A DNA stretch of 64,000 bases, taken from Moringa oleifera (taxonomy: Eukaryota > Streptophyta > Magnoliopsida > Brassicales > Moringaceae). The stretch covers positions 1,550,001 to 1,614,000 of the forward strand of contig JAJFZO010000165.1 of assembly GCA_021397835.1 (NCBI GenBank), in the 5' to 3' direction. The notes beneath the pieces are model-generated. The model was not told where the DNA came from, made no database searches, and saw only the letters and a list, made by a program, of their open reading frames with translations. The translations under genes and the position numbers were made by a program. Each line of letters begins with the position of its first letter. Within the stretch, counting starts at the first letter, position 1. This document shows, in pieces, positions 1 to 11,457 of this stretch.

Positions 1-1716
1 GTATAGACACCTTCAAGCCATATTTATCGCCCTAGGCTTACCATTATTTCATTTCATTCTATTTATGGCCAACAAATATATACATGGAGCTATGTTGACT
101 TACATACGTTTCGCTGACCAAATGATTAGGTATACCATGCTACGTATCATTCCCTCTTTCTAAAAAAAAAAGGAAAGATATAATCATCATGCCATAAGAC
201 CTTGTTCGTTTCTACTTGATATTATTTTCTTCATTTTTTTTTTTTACATTACATGAGGTAATTTGTTTACTTAGCACTTGCGCTAAGGATCTAATCAGGG
301 TTAAACTGAAATTTAGAATGAAAATAACCTTTCCTTTATTATCTAGAGTACAAGTATACTCCTTGATCTTTATAAAGGCGAATTAAGCCAAAAAAAACTT
401 TTTTTGAAAGTATCAATGTCCTTATTAAGATTCTACAACATCTGGTGGTGCCCTCATGGGTACGTTCCTTTCTCGATCGCTTTTGTCTAATCGAAGTCAA
501 TTGACTCGTATGGAATACGGGGTGAGTTTCCACCAAGTTGATCGCTTGAGTCTACAAGCTACCTTTCCTATTCGCTTCTCTACAAGATCTACTTTTTTCT
601 TCCTTCAGATCAGACCAAGTCTTTAGTTTTAGTAGGTTAGAGATAGGTCATTGTGATCCTACTTGCCATCTCTTAGTAAAGTAAGTTGATGGCAAGCCCT
701 CTTTCTTTGTAATGGTGTAAGGCATTGGAGGCTGTTACCCTGTGGCTAATTCGAAGGAGTTGAAGTTTGACTTAGAGCTTTTTGGTTGTTAAGTTGTAGC
801 AGCACTAAGCAACATCCAACAGCTTTAGTCCTACTGGTTTGCAGTAAAGTGCCTTAAATAGCTCTCAAGGAGTCTATTTATTCTCTCCATCTGAGCTTTC
901 AATAATGTACTGATCATAGGTATCTTACCATTAGATACCGATTGTCATCTTCGAACCTTATTGACCTATAAATATTGTGTTTTCATTAATTTCACATAAC
1001 ATAAGAAAAAAGCTTTTTTCATCATTGAAAAAAACTATTATCTAACCACTTCCATTGCATTACCATAATAAGGGAGAAAAAAGAAAGATTACTCTTGGGA
1101 TTCAGAAATAACCTTTCTTTGTGGAGGAAAGGAATAGGGATAAACTCCTATAAAGCATCCAAGAATAAGAAGATTTAATTAAATGATGAATTCTTACGTG
1201 GTCCAAGGAAATCAAAGGTTGGCTTCCACGATTTCATCTATATTAAACCTTAATATCAAAATAGCTTATATAGTCATGATTCAATTCAGGTCCACTGACT
1301 TTTGATTTCTTTCTCATTTTTTGAATCTGATTGGAGCAATAAAGAAGTAAGAAGACTTTATCGATTCATAGTGTGTATCTAGAATATCTATGTCCTAAAA
1401 CATAAAATATGAACAATAAAACATGAGTATACCCTAAAGTGACAAAATAGTTCTCCTAATCCACCACTTATCATCATAATGAACATTTTACTTAAAAACT
1501 AAAAAAAATTTACTCGCCAAGCACTTTTTCTTTTCATATCTATGTTCACTGCTGAAAAAGAAAATGAAAACTAAGAGAGGACTTTCATATAAAATACATA
1601 AGTCCTTTATCAGTGATGACTGAGTCCTCTTTCTTAGGGCCTTCAGAGCGTGACTGTACCGCTTAGTTAAAGAGCCCATTTTATTCAAGTCATGAATTAG
1701 GCCACTATGAGTTTAC

Positions 1717-1718
<2 letters not shown>

Positions 1719-1757
<39 letters not shown>
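1719..1757. repeat. TA/CA microsatellite
   Basis: A run of TA dinucleotides that passes into CA repeats. The matching position in copy B (about 40,386) is a much shorter TA run, so the length changed after the two copies separated. Confidence 0.9.
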
Positions 1758-1758
<1 letters not shown>

Positions 1759-1874
1759 AAGAAAGTATATCATTCGTGTCTTTGTTTCAAGATGATGAAA
1801 CTAAATGGTTCAAATGAAATCCAACAAGAAAAATGAAATAATAATTTTATAACTGTATACCTCCTTTCGAGCTT

Positions 1875-1948
1875 GGGATTGAAGTTCAATTGGTTAGAGC
1901 ATTGCACTATCAAGGTGAAAGCTATGGGTTTGAGCCCCGTCAATCCTA
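1875..1948 (+). pseudogene. trnD-GUC: tRNA-Asp pseudogene of plastid type (copy A)
   Basis: The tract has the layout of plastid trnD-GUC: a 5' acceptor strand GGGATTG pairing with CAATCCT at 1,941-1,947, a near-perfect D arm, and a T arm ending in GAGCCCCGT. Decay is visible: the anticodon-stem pairs CCGCC/GGCGG are broken (now TTGCA/GGTGA) and the anticodon GTC reads ATC, so it could not decode Asp. Plastid-type trnD is a frequent resident of angiosperm mitochondrial genomes, which fits mitochondrial rather than direct plastid origin. The neighbouring sequence is not the plastid trnY/trnE cluster. It has a second decayed copy at 40,526. Confidence 0.87.
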
Positions 1949-4053
1949 ATCTAGGTACCGTAGGTTTTGATCAGTTCATCTCTTCATTTTCTGTGAATAA
2001 GAGAGATAAAGAGTAAGATCAAATTCCTAGCATGAGGATTCGTTTCACATTTCTCATTGGGAAAAGTGAAGTCCAAATGATAATAACTAATACCGATTGA
2101 TGAAGGAGAGACATATGTAGGTTAATATAATTGAGGGTGTCACTATATTCAGGATTCAAAGAGACAGCATATTGGTCTAGCTTTTTTGATTGTTCCTGAT
2201 CCATCAAATAGAGTAGTACAATTTTTTTTTTCTCAGGAGCATGTAAACTTAATAAAGTTTCCTCAATATAATACTTATTAGATTCAACCTACCAATTTTT
2301 CTAGCAAAGATTTTGTGTAACCTACCTGAGTGATTGGTGGCCATCTATCTGTCTTAGAAAAATGAATTGCACATTCGTCCTAGTCTAAGGAAATGGAATA
2401 CTAATAAAAGATCAATGATCAGCTCTAACTTCTTATGATTTGAGAATAGGAAAGGATGTAGAATGAAAAAAAAGAAAAAGAAAAACAAGATGATGAGATT
2501 ATATTATGGAAGTGCCGAGCATTTATTACTACCATATTGTTTATTCTAGTTTCTTTTGCTTTTTATTATTTAAAATATGAGTATAGTATAAACCTTAAGT
2601 AAAAATGATTCATTTGAATTAAACTTAAGTTTTTCCTTAGTTCTTTATATGAAATCCTAAATATAGGATTTAAAACCTATGTTTCCAACAATGACTAGCA
2701 AAAGAATGATGTGGAAAAGAGGGAATAGGATGCACTTAACTAATGTACTGACCAAACAAAGAAAGAGTTAAACCACTATCTGCCATTATAACTCTTAATT
2801 CTTACTTTTCTTGTTCTATGCTCGGGATCCTTCCCTCCCTAGGTACTAAAATTAGAATGGAAATTCTTTTGTAAATCCCCATTCATACCATCACCTTTAA
2901 CATTTTCCTTTTTTATTTCGTTTATAGGCATGAATATTAGGTTTATTATCAACAGTTTCTCTATATGAAAGCATGTAAGCATGCCTTCTTGGCTCCAAAA
3001 GAGGGCATATAATCAAAGTTATCCCAACTCAGCTGAGATATCAAATAAAAGTGGATTTATGTGTAACTACTTCTAGCTCTAGGAATCTATAAATGGATTT
3101 TTACGATAAAAATGTAGGCGAATGAATCGATGCCACCTATGCCAATGATAGAGTATGACATATGAGCTTAAACCCTTATGTGAGCTTACCTGCGCTAGCC
3201 TCCCTACACGTGCCGATGTTCGCTTCCCTCCCTCTTTTTTTTTTTTTGGCATACTTCACTAATTCCTTGTTTTAAGCAAGATTTCATTCCAGTTTCAGTT
3301 TCTATGAAATAACACATCTTTTCGCATGTAGCTCTACCTCTCGTCTTAGATCTATAATTTTTATTGCTTTAACACTTCCCCTTACTAAAGAAATATGACC
3401 AACAATTAGACAGATATGAGATGATCGATAGGGGTTCCTTATCTTGGAAAGTTTACAGGGGAAGTCTCTATTTAGATAACATAAAGGATGAAAATAAAGA
3501 ACGAACGCCCGACCCATGCATCTTGAGCAAAGAGCTAACTTAGAATGGAATGTATTTGAATAAAAGAACGAACTCAATTGAAGAATTACAATAGAAAAAA
3601 GACTTGTTTGAAAGAAAAGCAATAAAATCAAAAAGAAAATGGGAACCGAGAACAACAAAAAAGCAAAATAAAGATAAAAATCTTAAAAGCGAAAAATGGT
3701 AATGTAGTTGACTTGCTAATATGCTTATTCTAAGAATTCCTTACTACTTTTTATGTTCTCTATGGATTCTAGGTTAGGTACCTAAGTTAGTAATTCATAG
3801 GTAGGGAAGCCTAAGATAAAGAGTATTGAACCTTAATAAAAGCATAAGTCCCCCTGAAGCCTCATGCTCCTTTGGTGCGTTCTTTATTTCGTTCTTTCAT
3901 GTGCTTTCTGGAATAATAATTCTTCTTATACCATCGCTCAAAATGCGGACTTGCAGAGCTACTATAACTATAACATATAACAAGTAAGAAAAAAAAGTCT
4001 AGTTTGAGCACATGGACTAGAAGACTAGTAAAACATTTGAAACTGTAAACTTG

Positions 4054-4056
<3 letters not shown>

Positions 4057-4096
<40 letters not shown>
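4057..4096. repeat. TA microsatellite
   Basis: About 20 TA units. The matching place in copy B (about 42,735) has only a few units, so this is an expansion in copy A or a contraction in copy B. Any ORF reading through it as an Ile/Tyr run is not a gene. Confidence 0.9.
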
Positions 4097-4099
<3 letters not shown>

Positions 4100-6604
4100 A
4101 TATTGAGATGGAATATGAATGAAGGATTAAAGCATTTAATCGGGCTCAGGAGATGAATATCGAAAGAGCTTACCAAATGAAAACCATCGACCTCAGATAG
4201 CTTAACCAGGCGGGGGAAGAACTTAAAAGAAAAAAATGCAGTGGGTAAGCAAAAAGCAAATACCAATGAAGACCAAACCTAAAATTTCAAATAAGAAAAC
4301 ATAATAGCCTAACTAGGGAGAAAGATTCTTTAGCTCCTCTCCTTGTCATATATATAGTTAAAAATAAAGTGGAAAACTATGCTTTAAAATCAAGCCCAAA
4401 AAAGATCCTTTTTCAATATTGACCCATTTAAGCCATGAAAATGACCTTTTGGATTATAAAAAATGGCCTTGAGACCCTTTCTTGGGTTGATTAAAGAGCT
4501 GCCAACAAAAAAGCGAAGGCATAGATCATTAAAAAAAAAAAGCTGTGGATGGATGAAAAAACCGGAGACTAAAGATGAAAAGAAAGCATCTATTTTTTTT
4601 TTTTGAAAAGATGAAATGAACGTGGACATATTAAGTCAATGTTTTAAAAAATTCCAATACCATAAGCGGATTCAACTTCTGTTTTGTATAGATTTTTTAC
4701 CTTTATAAAACTCTAGAAGGGACGATATATTGAATTACAAAAATTGATGAATGTGTTTTTTTTTTGCTATTGCAAGACAAGAAAGATAGGAACTAATTGG
4801 AGATAGTCATTTGTTGACAGGATAAGTACAACATATTCTTAGGGATTGATCTATCTCATTTAAAGGATTTTGTGGACAGAGCACAGACCTTACATTAGTA
4901 AATTAAACCAATTATTATAGACTTTCCCTGGGAAGTATTGAACTAAAGTAATTCATGTGTACTGATTTCTTTATGGTTGACTTAAAAATTGGGATATTTT
5001 TTTCACCATACTTATAATTCATATTTTCATTATATGTTAATTTCAGTCTATTAGTTCATAGCAAAGCTCAGCTAGAAGGACAGTCTTAACTTAACATACA
5101 TAATATGTAGGGCTTATATGCCTTTAGTAGTTCCCTCTGAAACCCTTATCTTCTGCTTATAAATGGGAGAAATAGCTTATTGGATGGATAGAGTGAATGC
5201 AAGAATGGCATACAAGAATAGAATACCACTTAAGAAAAGCCAGAAACCAAGCCTACGTAACCCGTGGTTGACATAAAAAGTACTTACTCTCTTTGTTAAG
5301 AGGCAATGTCTATAAGTCATAGAGTCTAGGCTAATAAGAGAAGTTGGTATACTAACACCAGTGGAGCTTAATTATTGATGATAGACTAAAGGAATAGTTT
5401 TCATGTGAACAACATTCATTCACAAGCCCTTTGCTTACCGATCATAATTAACTTCTCTTTCTAGCCCCTCTACTCTTACCAATGCCTACATTCCTTTGAC
5501 TACTTGTTATACTCCTTATGCCTACCATATTCCTTTATCTTTGCACCTTAACCCCGGTTGGATCGACCTATAATAAGTCTTTTCTTTATTGGCTTGACTA
5601 TAAAACTAGTAAAAGAAAGAAGTGATGATCGATCTATCCTATTAAATGTAATCTGATTAGCTAATGAAATGACTACCTTTCTTGGACGGTGAGCAACCAC
5701 ACCATGTCAGAGCTAAGCGAGAGATGAGAAATGCAATGACACTGGTTTCTAACAACTCGATTTATAAGTTTTGCCTAAGTTTTAGTCTTGAATGGAATAT
5801 CTTGGTTTAAAGTCTTATTTACTTTTGCCTTTTTTTGCTTGTTCTCTTTTCTTAGTTAGGCCCAAGAAAGTACAAGATATAATATAGCTTTAAAACTACT
5901 ACAGATGATAATTAGAAGACTAGAGATAAGAATGCATGATCTAGATTGGTAACAAATATTCTACTTTGCTTATGGAAGTTGTTATGTACCAAAACAAAAA
6001 AAGGATATTACTTCATTCATGCACCATCGTTTAAGCCTTTACCAATAGTAAATCTAACAGCCTAATAAAAAGGGCTTACTTTTGCAAGCAACAAACTATT
6101 CTATTTTCATTGACCATTGAGACTTAGGGAAGGTATATTGATTTACAGAAATCAATAAATGTGTCTTGACCAAGCAACTAAGAAGCGCTAGCAGATGAGA
6201 TTGGACCTATAGAAATGAAAAGAAAGGGAAAGATAGTGAAGAGGGGTCCTCAAAAGAGAGTGAGAACTAAAATAGGGGAATTTGCTTTTACTATTTGAAA
6301 AAGGTGATGAATAGGTGGAGTAAAACAAGGACCTTCCTTGCACTCAAAGCTTTTCACTCCACTTGTGCCATTTGCTCCTTCAAATCTAGATTGGAAAATT
6401 GCATAAATTGAGATGAAGTTCTTTAATCTCCACTTATATCAATAGTTCGAGTCATTTTTTAAGACCTTGAAGTAGCTCTTGTTGGGAAATGGGAGGTTCG
6501 GTGGCTGGAGCTGGGTCATTTTATTTCATTTCGGCTATCTCTTATTAACCATTCCTTTTCATTCAGCAGAAGGATTAGTGGAAAATACTTCCCTTCTTCA
6601 TTAT

Positions 6605-6855
6605 GAAATGATAAAAATGAGGTTTCTTCCCCATATAAGGGGTGCACTAGGGGTCAAGTTAGATAAAGATCATGTCATGGTTTTGGACCATTTATCATAC
6701 TGCTTGCTTGGATTACTACCTCCGCATTAGATCACTTGCCAAATCGCTATAAAGAGCCCTCTTTTGGCATCGAATCAAGCCTACAGGGTATCTGGTAGGA
6801 GAGATAAAGAGAGTTCATCTTAAACTTCTTGTTAGAATGTACCTAAATCAATAGT
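6605..6855 (+). repeat. Short repeat unit R246, copy A member
   Basis: This segment matches 45,246-45,491 (its equivalent in copy B) and also 47,518-47,763 (an extra copy). All three can be read in a similar frame with words such as DKDHVMVLDHLS and LLGLLP, which suggests a former mitochondrial open frame, but I do not recognise the product. Copy A has a stop after residue 83 of the local ORF (6,479-6,730) and is not expected to be functional. Confidence 0.75.
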
Positions 6856-9296
6856 GAGTTTGATCTCTTAAGGTAAGGTACCTAGGTCGATGTCTACGCA
6901 TATAGGACGTATAGCAGCTTTGATCTTATCTCAGTAATATCATCCATTTTCAACGGTTCCTTATGCATCTTGTTATTGTAAAAAAAAAAAAAAATTGACT
7001 TGCACATTTTTTCCATTTTATTGTAGGATTTTCCAAGTCTAATTTGAAGCTCTAATACCATTTTGAAAGATTAATTGACAAAAACTCACTCTTCCAAGAG
7101 GAACTAGAAAGAACAAAAGAGAGACCATGCACAGATTTGAATGAAAAAAAAAATGATAGTGAGTATTGAGAAGGGCTACTGAGTGCTCTACCTTCCTACA
7201 GAGCTTGGTAAACATTCCTACGCAACCAAACTTCAAGTCTGCCAAGCTTTCTTGATATAGGGATGTAGATATCTAAATGTGCAACCTCTTTTGTTTGATC
7301 CTTGAATGGGGACAGGGAATGAAGGTTAAGTAGAGGTAAAGGAATAAAGAATGAGATACGATCCTAATGCTTAGGCAAAGGGTTTGGTAGTTCCTAGCTT
7401 AAAGAGGAGGAGTTAGGAGGATAGAGGTTTGAGAATCTCAAGTTGAGCTTATAGATGACAATAGGATGAAAGAGGTCGAAATAAGACTCAAAGAAAAAGG
7501 ATGCATGCAATTATAGGTATAAAGGAAAGGGAGGTTGGAAATGATTGCACTAAAAAAAAGGCCTACCAGATATAATATTTCCTTGATTGATAAAAGCTTG
7601 AGGAATAAGAGGGAAGCAAAGGATTCAAGAGAAAAATGATTTGAAAGGACTACCATTGTTGGCATGGGAAAAGATCTGGTGAGGGGAAATTTTTCATTTA
7701 AAAATATGATTGAGTATTAAAAAAACTTAGTTTCCTTTTCCACTATGTTACTCTACTAAAGCAATGAAGGAAAAAAAAACCAATACTAAAGCTTTAAAAT
7801 CGAAGTTAAAGCTAAGCTAATGTTAAAGCCATAGCCTAAGCAATAAATAGTTGTTTAGTATTGATAAATCTTGAACTCTAAAAGCCAAAGTCAGTCCTAA
7901 GTACTAGCCCTTAACCTACCAGTGGTTTCTCTTTTTCTTTAAGCCATTGGTACCTAAAAGGTGTAGTTTTTGCACGAGTTCCTAAGCAAAGCAAAATCCC
8001 TTTACCTTAAAATGTGATGTTGAAAGTCATATAAGGATCATTCACCCATTATTGATTATCCTTTTTTTCTTAGCTTAAACAGCTTTCAGGCCCTAGCCAT
8101 TTTGGAAATGCAAATAGGGAATTATACGTGGCTGAGCTAGACTTTGTGGAAGTTATAAGACATGAGAATCATTACATGTTCCGAAGGAGTAAAAAAGAAG
8201 GATGATGCTCTCAGAATGGTAATCAGTGGCCCCTAGATTAGCAGTTTGATTAATGGTTCCTAGATGTGAATTGGCATACCTTGAGTCAAGTAAACAAAGT
8301 AATACATTAGCAAAAGGGAGGCAGCATGTTGAATAAAGGAAGATGCTCATCCTTTTGATTTTGGACTAGCCTTCCTTACCCTCAGCTTAGCTGCCTTGTC
8401 TTATCTAGCCCTTTTAGACTAGTATTTTAAAGCTTTCTTGCTTCCCCTTAATGGGGGACACCAGGTAAGGCACTAATAAGAGTAATAACTAATACCTTTC
8501 CTCTCTTATCTCAACATCCGTCTTCAGACTTGCCTTGCTTTGTTGCCCGAATAGGGGTTAAGCGCTATAAGAAGAAATAGTATGAACAAATCCTTTCTTG
8601 TTTCCAAATTGAAGAATATAAATTCATTATATAAACTATGCCATCCTTAATGTCACCTCATCCTTGCTATAGTAAAAAAGGTGGGAATAGGCAGAGAAAA
8701 TTTGGGAGAGGAGTAGGATGCAAGAAGTATAGTGAATAGTTGAGCAAGTGGGTAAACTGTTGATGACTAGTACAAGCTTAGGTAGGTCTATTGTAGCTCA
8801 TTCCTCGTCTTCTCTATTATGAAGTGATTAATCCTTAAAATTGGAAGAAGTCTTCCAATTGGAGGAAATTTTTACCCTCTAATGATCCATTCCATCCTTT
8901 CGTATAGCTAGAAAGATATTCCACCTTATGGATTAATTTAAGTAGTTCTTCCACCCCCTTCCTTTTCCACCTACCCCTTCACTCCCCAGGGATTTTGTGT
9001 AGCTAAAAAATCACGGTTCATCGCTCAAAAGGAGGGAATAAAAGCAAGCATTTCCCATTCAGTCGATAATGAATCAATATGCAGGGAAAATTTCTTCCAT
9101 AGGAATGGCAAGTCTTGAAATTTATTGAGTTGGCCTCTTACCTTTTTTCAAAGCTAGCACCTTTGCTCTTTTTATGTGTTGGCTGCTTTATTGTATGCTA
9201 TCTTTCTCTTCACATATAGTTTCCCCTAGTAAAGTTCCTTTATGCTTTTTTTTTTTTACTATAAGATTAGCCTATTTGGTGTGGTTTGTTATTATC

Positions 9297-9532
9297 CTAT
9301 ACCCACGCCTCAAAATTTCCTTACCAAGCTATATGAAAAAGATTTTCAAAAATCCATAAAAAAATTATCGCTAATTGCCTAAAATGAGAAGTAAAAATAT
9401 TCTGATGAAGATTCTCCTCAGTAATATCATCATGACTATCAAAATCATGTTCGATAGTAATATCAAACCAAAGACGATGAGTAGTGGCTCTTAAGCTAAG
9501 TGTTGGCTAAACCTTGGAAATCTTAATGTCAT
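9297..9532 (-). pseudogene. psaB: psaB 5' fragment (photosystem I P700 apoprotein A2), plastid-derived
   Basis: Read on the minus strand from 9,532, the tract starts [14 protein letters not shown] (plastid psaB begins [10 protein letters not shown]), then gives words matching [33 protein letters not shown] and GNFEAWVQD, broken by stops where Gln or Gly codons have mutated. Homology ends near 9,297, about 80 codons into a protein of roughly 734 residues. It lies 25 bp downstream of the psaA stop, the plastid psaA-psaB spacing, so both came across as one piece. The gene is dead: truncated, with several in-frame stops. Copy B has lost this part entirely. Confidence 0.9.
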
Positions 9533-9557
9533 AATGCCTTTCAAATTGTCCTAGCCA

Positions 9558-11118
9558 TTATCCTACTGCAACAATTCTTGTATGGCCATTCCACCTAGAA
9601 GGTGATGGGTTACTTTTACAACAAATCCTAGTACAATGCTTAAGGCCTAGGCTAGATAATAGGAGCAATTTTAATTTATTATGAGCCCAAATAATGGATT
9701 TAATAAGTTCTTGCCCATAACCACGCCTACTAAATAGAAACATTAAACTAAAAGCCCATAGAAAATGAGCACCTAAGAAAAAATGACCATATGCAGATAA
9801 TACAGAACCATAAGACTAAATTACTTAGGATGTTTGTGCCCATAAGAAATCACAGAGCCACCCATTAATAGTAATGGAACTCTGTGCAAAGTTTCCTCTC
9901 ATGATATGAGTTACCACCCCTTGATCACTTATATTACCTCAAACATCTGATTGCATTTTCCAACTGAAATGAAATATTACTATTGAAATTACATTATACA
10001 TCCAAAATACTCCTAAGAAGACATGATCCCAAGCTGATACTTGACATGTCCCCCTTCTTTTGGGCCCATCATAAAGGAAATGAAATCCAAGATTTGCTTT
10101 ATCCATTATTAAATGCGAGCTACCAGCAAATAGAGCACCTTTCAAGAGTATCAATACCGTCACATGAATCATAATTGCATGAATGTGATGTACTAAAAAA
10201 ATGTGGTTCCTAATGGAACAAGTAATAAAGGAACTTTGCCAACCATTGTATTAAATCATTGCCCGCCTAAGTCAAACTGTTGACTTCTTATTTCAACCAC
10301 TATTATTGCAACAAGCGCCAAAACATGGGTATTTTGTATCCATTAAGCAAAGGTAGGCTGTAATTGTATAGTAGTATCTAAAAACGTATCTTATAGATGC
10401 CTTAAAATACTCATGATATCATTACAAATATACAAAGCAAAACTATGAAAGCCTAGAATATATATACCTAATTGAGATGAGATATGATTGCATCACGATG
10501 CCTAAGGAATTGAACTAATAGATCATTGTATCAATTAGTTGCATCATAGTCTCTTACCATTAAAATGGCTGAAGCAGCACCAACTATGAGTAATCCACTA
10601 GTTCATAGGTGACATGTGAATAATGAGAATGGTGCACCATAGTTAGTAGCTAAATAATGGTGAGCTACAATAATGTTTAAAGAGCCTAATATAGCTAGGT
10701 TAAGAGATATATGAGCATGCCATGATGTTTTTAGGATTTCATATAGTCCTTTATGGGCTTGACCGTAAATGGACCTTTATACGCCTTTAAAATATCTTTT
10801 AAACCATGACCAAGACCACAATTGGTCCTATACATGTGACCTACTATCAGGAAAAGAAACACAATAGCTAAATAGTGGTGTGCAATATCGATTAGCCATA
10901 GACCCCTAGTTATTAGAACTAATCCTCTAAAAAAGTAAAAAATTCCCCATATTTTTACCAATTCAAAGGAAAAAAGAAAAAGGTTGCTCCCTTAACAAAA
11001 CTTGGATAAAGTTAAGCTAAAAGATCTCGATCAAGATAAATTCATGAGGAAGTGGGATTTCTTCAAGATCTACCCCAGTATTTAGAAATTGATTAATCGA
11101 TAAAGATGCATTCATTCA
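9558..11118 (-). pseudogene. psaA: psaA remnant, C-terminal two thirds (photosystem I P700 apoprotein A1), copy A
   Basis: In plastids psaA encodes a thylakoid protein that binds the P700 chlorophylls. Here only residues from about 218 to the C-terminus (about 750) can be followed on the minus strand: INQFLN and [10 protein letters not shown] near 11,050-11,110, [13 protein letters not shown] and GHMYRTN near 10,800-10,900, then ISHLNW, a region like [21 protein letters not shown] near 9,900, and the terminal IIAVG followed by the stop at 9,558. Stops, frameshifts and many transitions are present, and a deletion of about 26 bp relative to copy B lies near 10,650. The N-terminal third is absent. 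The psaB 5' end follows at 9,532. It is a plastid-to-mitochondrion transfer later moved to the nucleus; direct plastid-to-nucleus origin is less likely because nad3/cox2 sequence lies in the same block. Confidence 0.93.
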
Positions 11119-11457
11119 TTAAACAACGCGTAGAGTTAGGCCAACCAAAATATAGCCCAAGTTTTGCCTAAAAATCTCTATGTACCAACAATACCTTTGT
11201 AAATGCAGGATATTTAAGAAATTGGTTTGCTAATCCTTTTTTTCCATCAGAGGGGCACTTAGTAGAAAAATATGAGCACTATCGCTTTCTTTTTTTCGTT
11301 TGGAAATTTCCATAGTCACTTCATAAGAAGGGCTGGTTTGGTTGAAGTCCACCTCTTTTGTTAAGGTGATTAAAAAATCCAAACCATAGCATATCTTTCA
11401 TTTTTTGTATGGAATATTAGTAAGGATGAACATGACGAGGTCTTATTGCATTACTTT

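Larger units (their letters stand above)
1..11457 (+). repeat. Copy A of a long direct repeat (matches 38,515-49,331)
   Basis: Sequence from the first base of the window re-aligns with sequence starting near 38,515 in the same orientation and order, through trnD, several TA tracts and the psaA remnant, up to 11,457, where copy B is cut by the CACTA element. The offset is about 38.5 kb. Copy A lacks about 190 bp that copy B has at 38,951-39,140, and keeps about 890 bp (8,895-9,785, with psaB and the psaA 3' end) that copy B has lost. No open frame of note is conserved between the copies, so short ORFs here are not genes. Stretches outside trnD, psaB and psaA hold no recognisable gene. Confidence 0.9.

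Noticed and set aside
3302..3658. 118-codon minus-strand open frame
   Set aside because: The equivalent region of copy B (41,960-42,310) has stops and indels in this frame, and no motif is seen.
3862..4266. 134-codon minus-strand open frame
   Set aside because: It runs through a TA microsatellite that gives an Ile/Tyr run, and the frame is not conserved in copy B of the repeat.
9983..10174. 63-codon plus-strand frame
   Set aside because: It is the antisense shadow of the psaA remnant.
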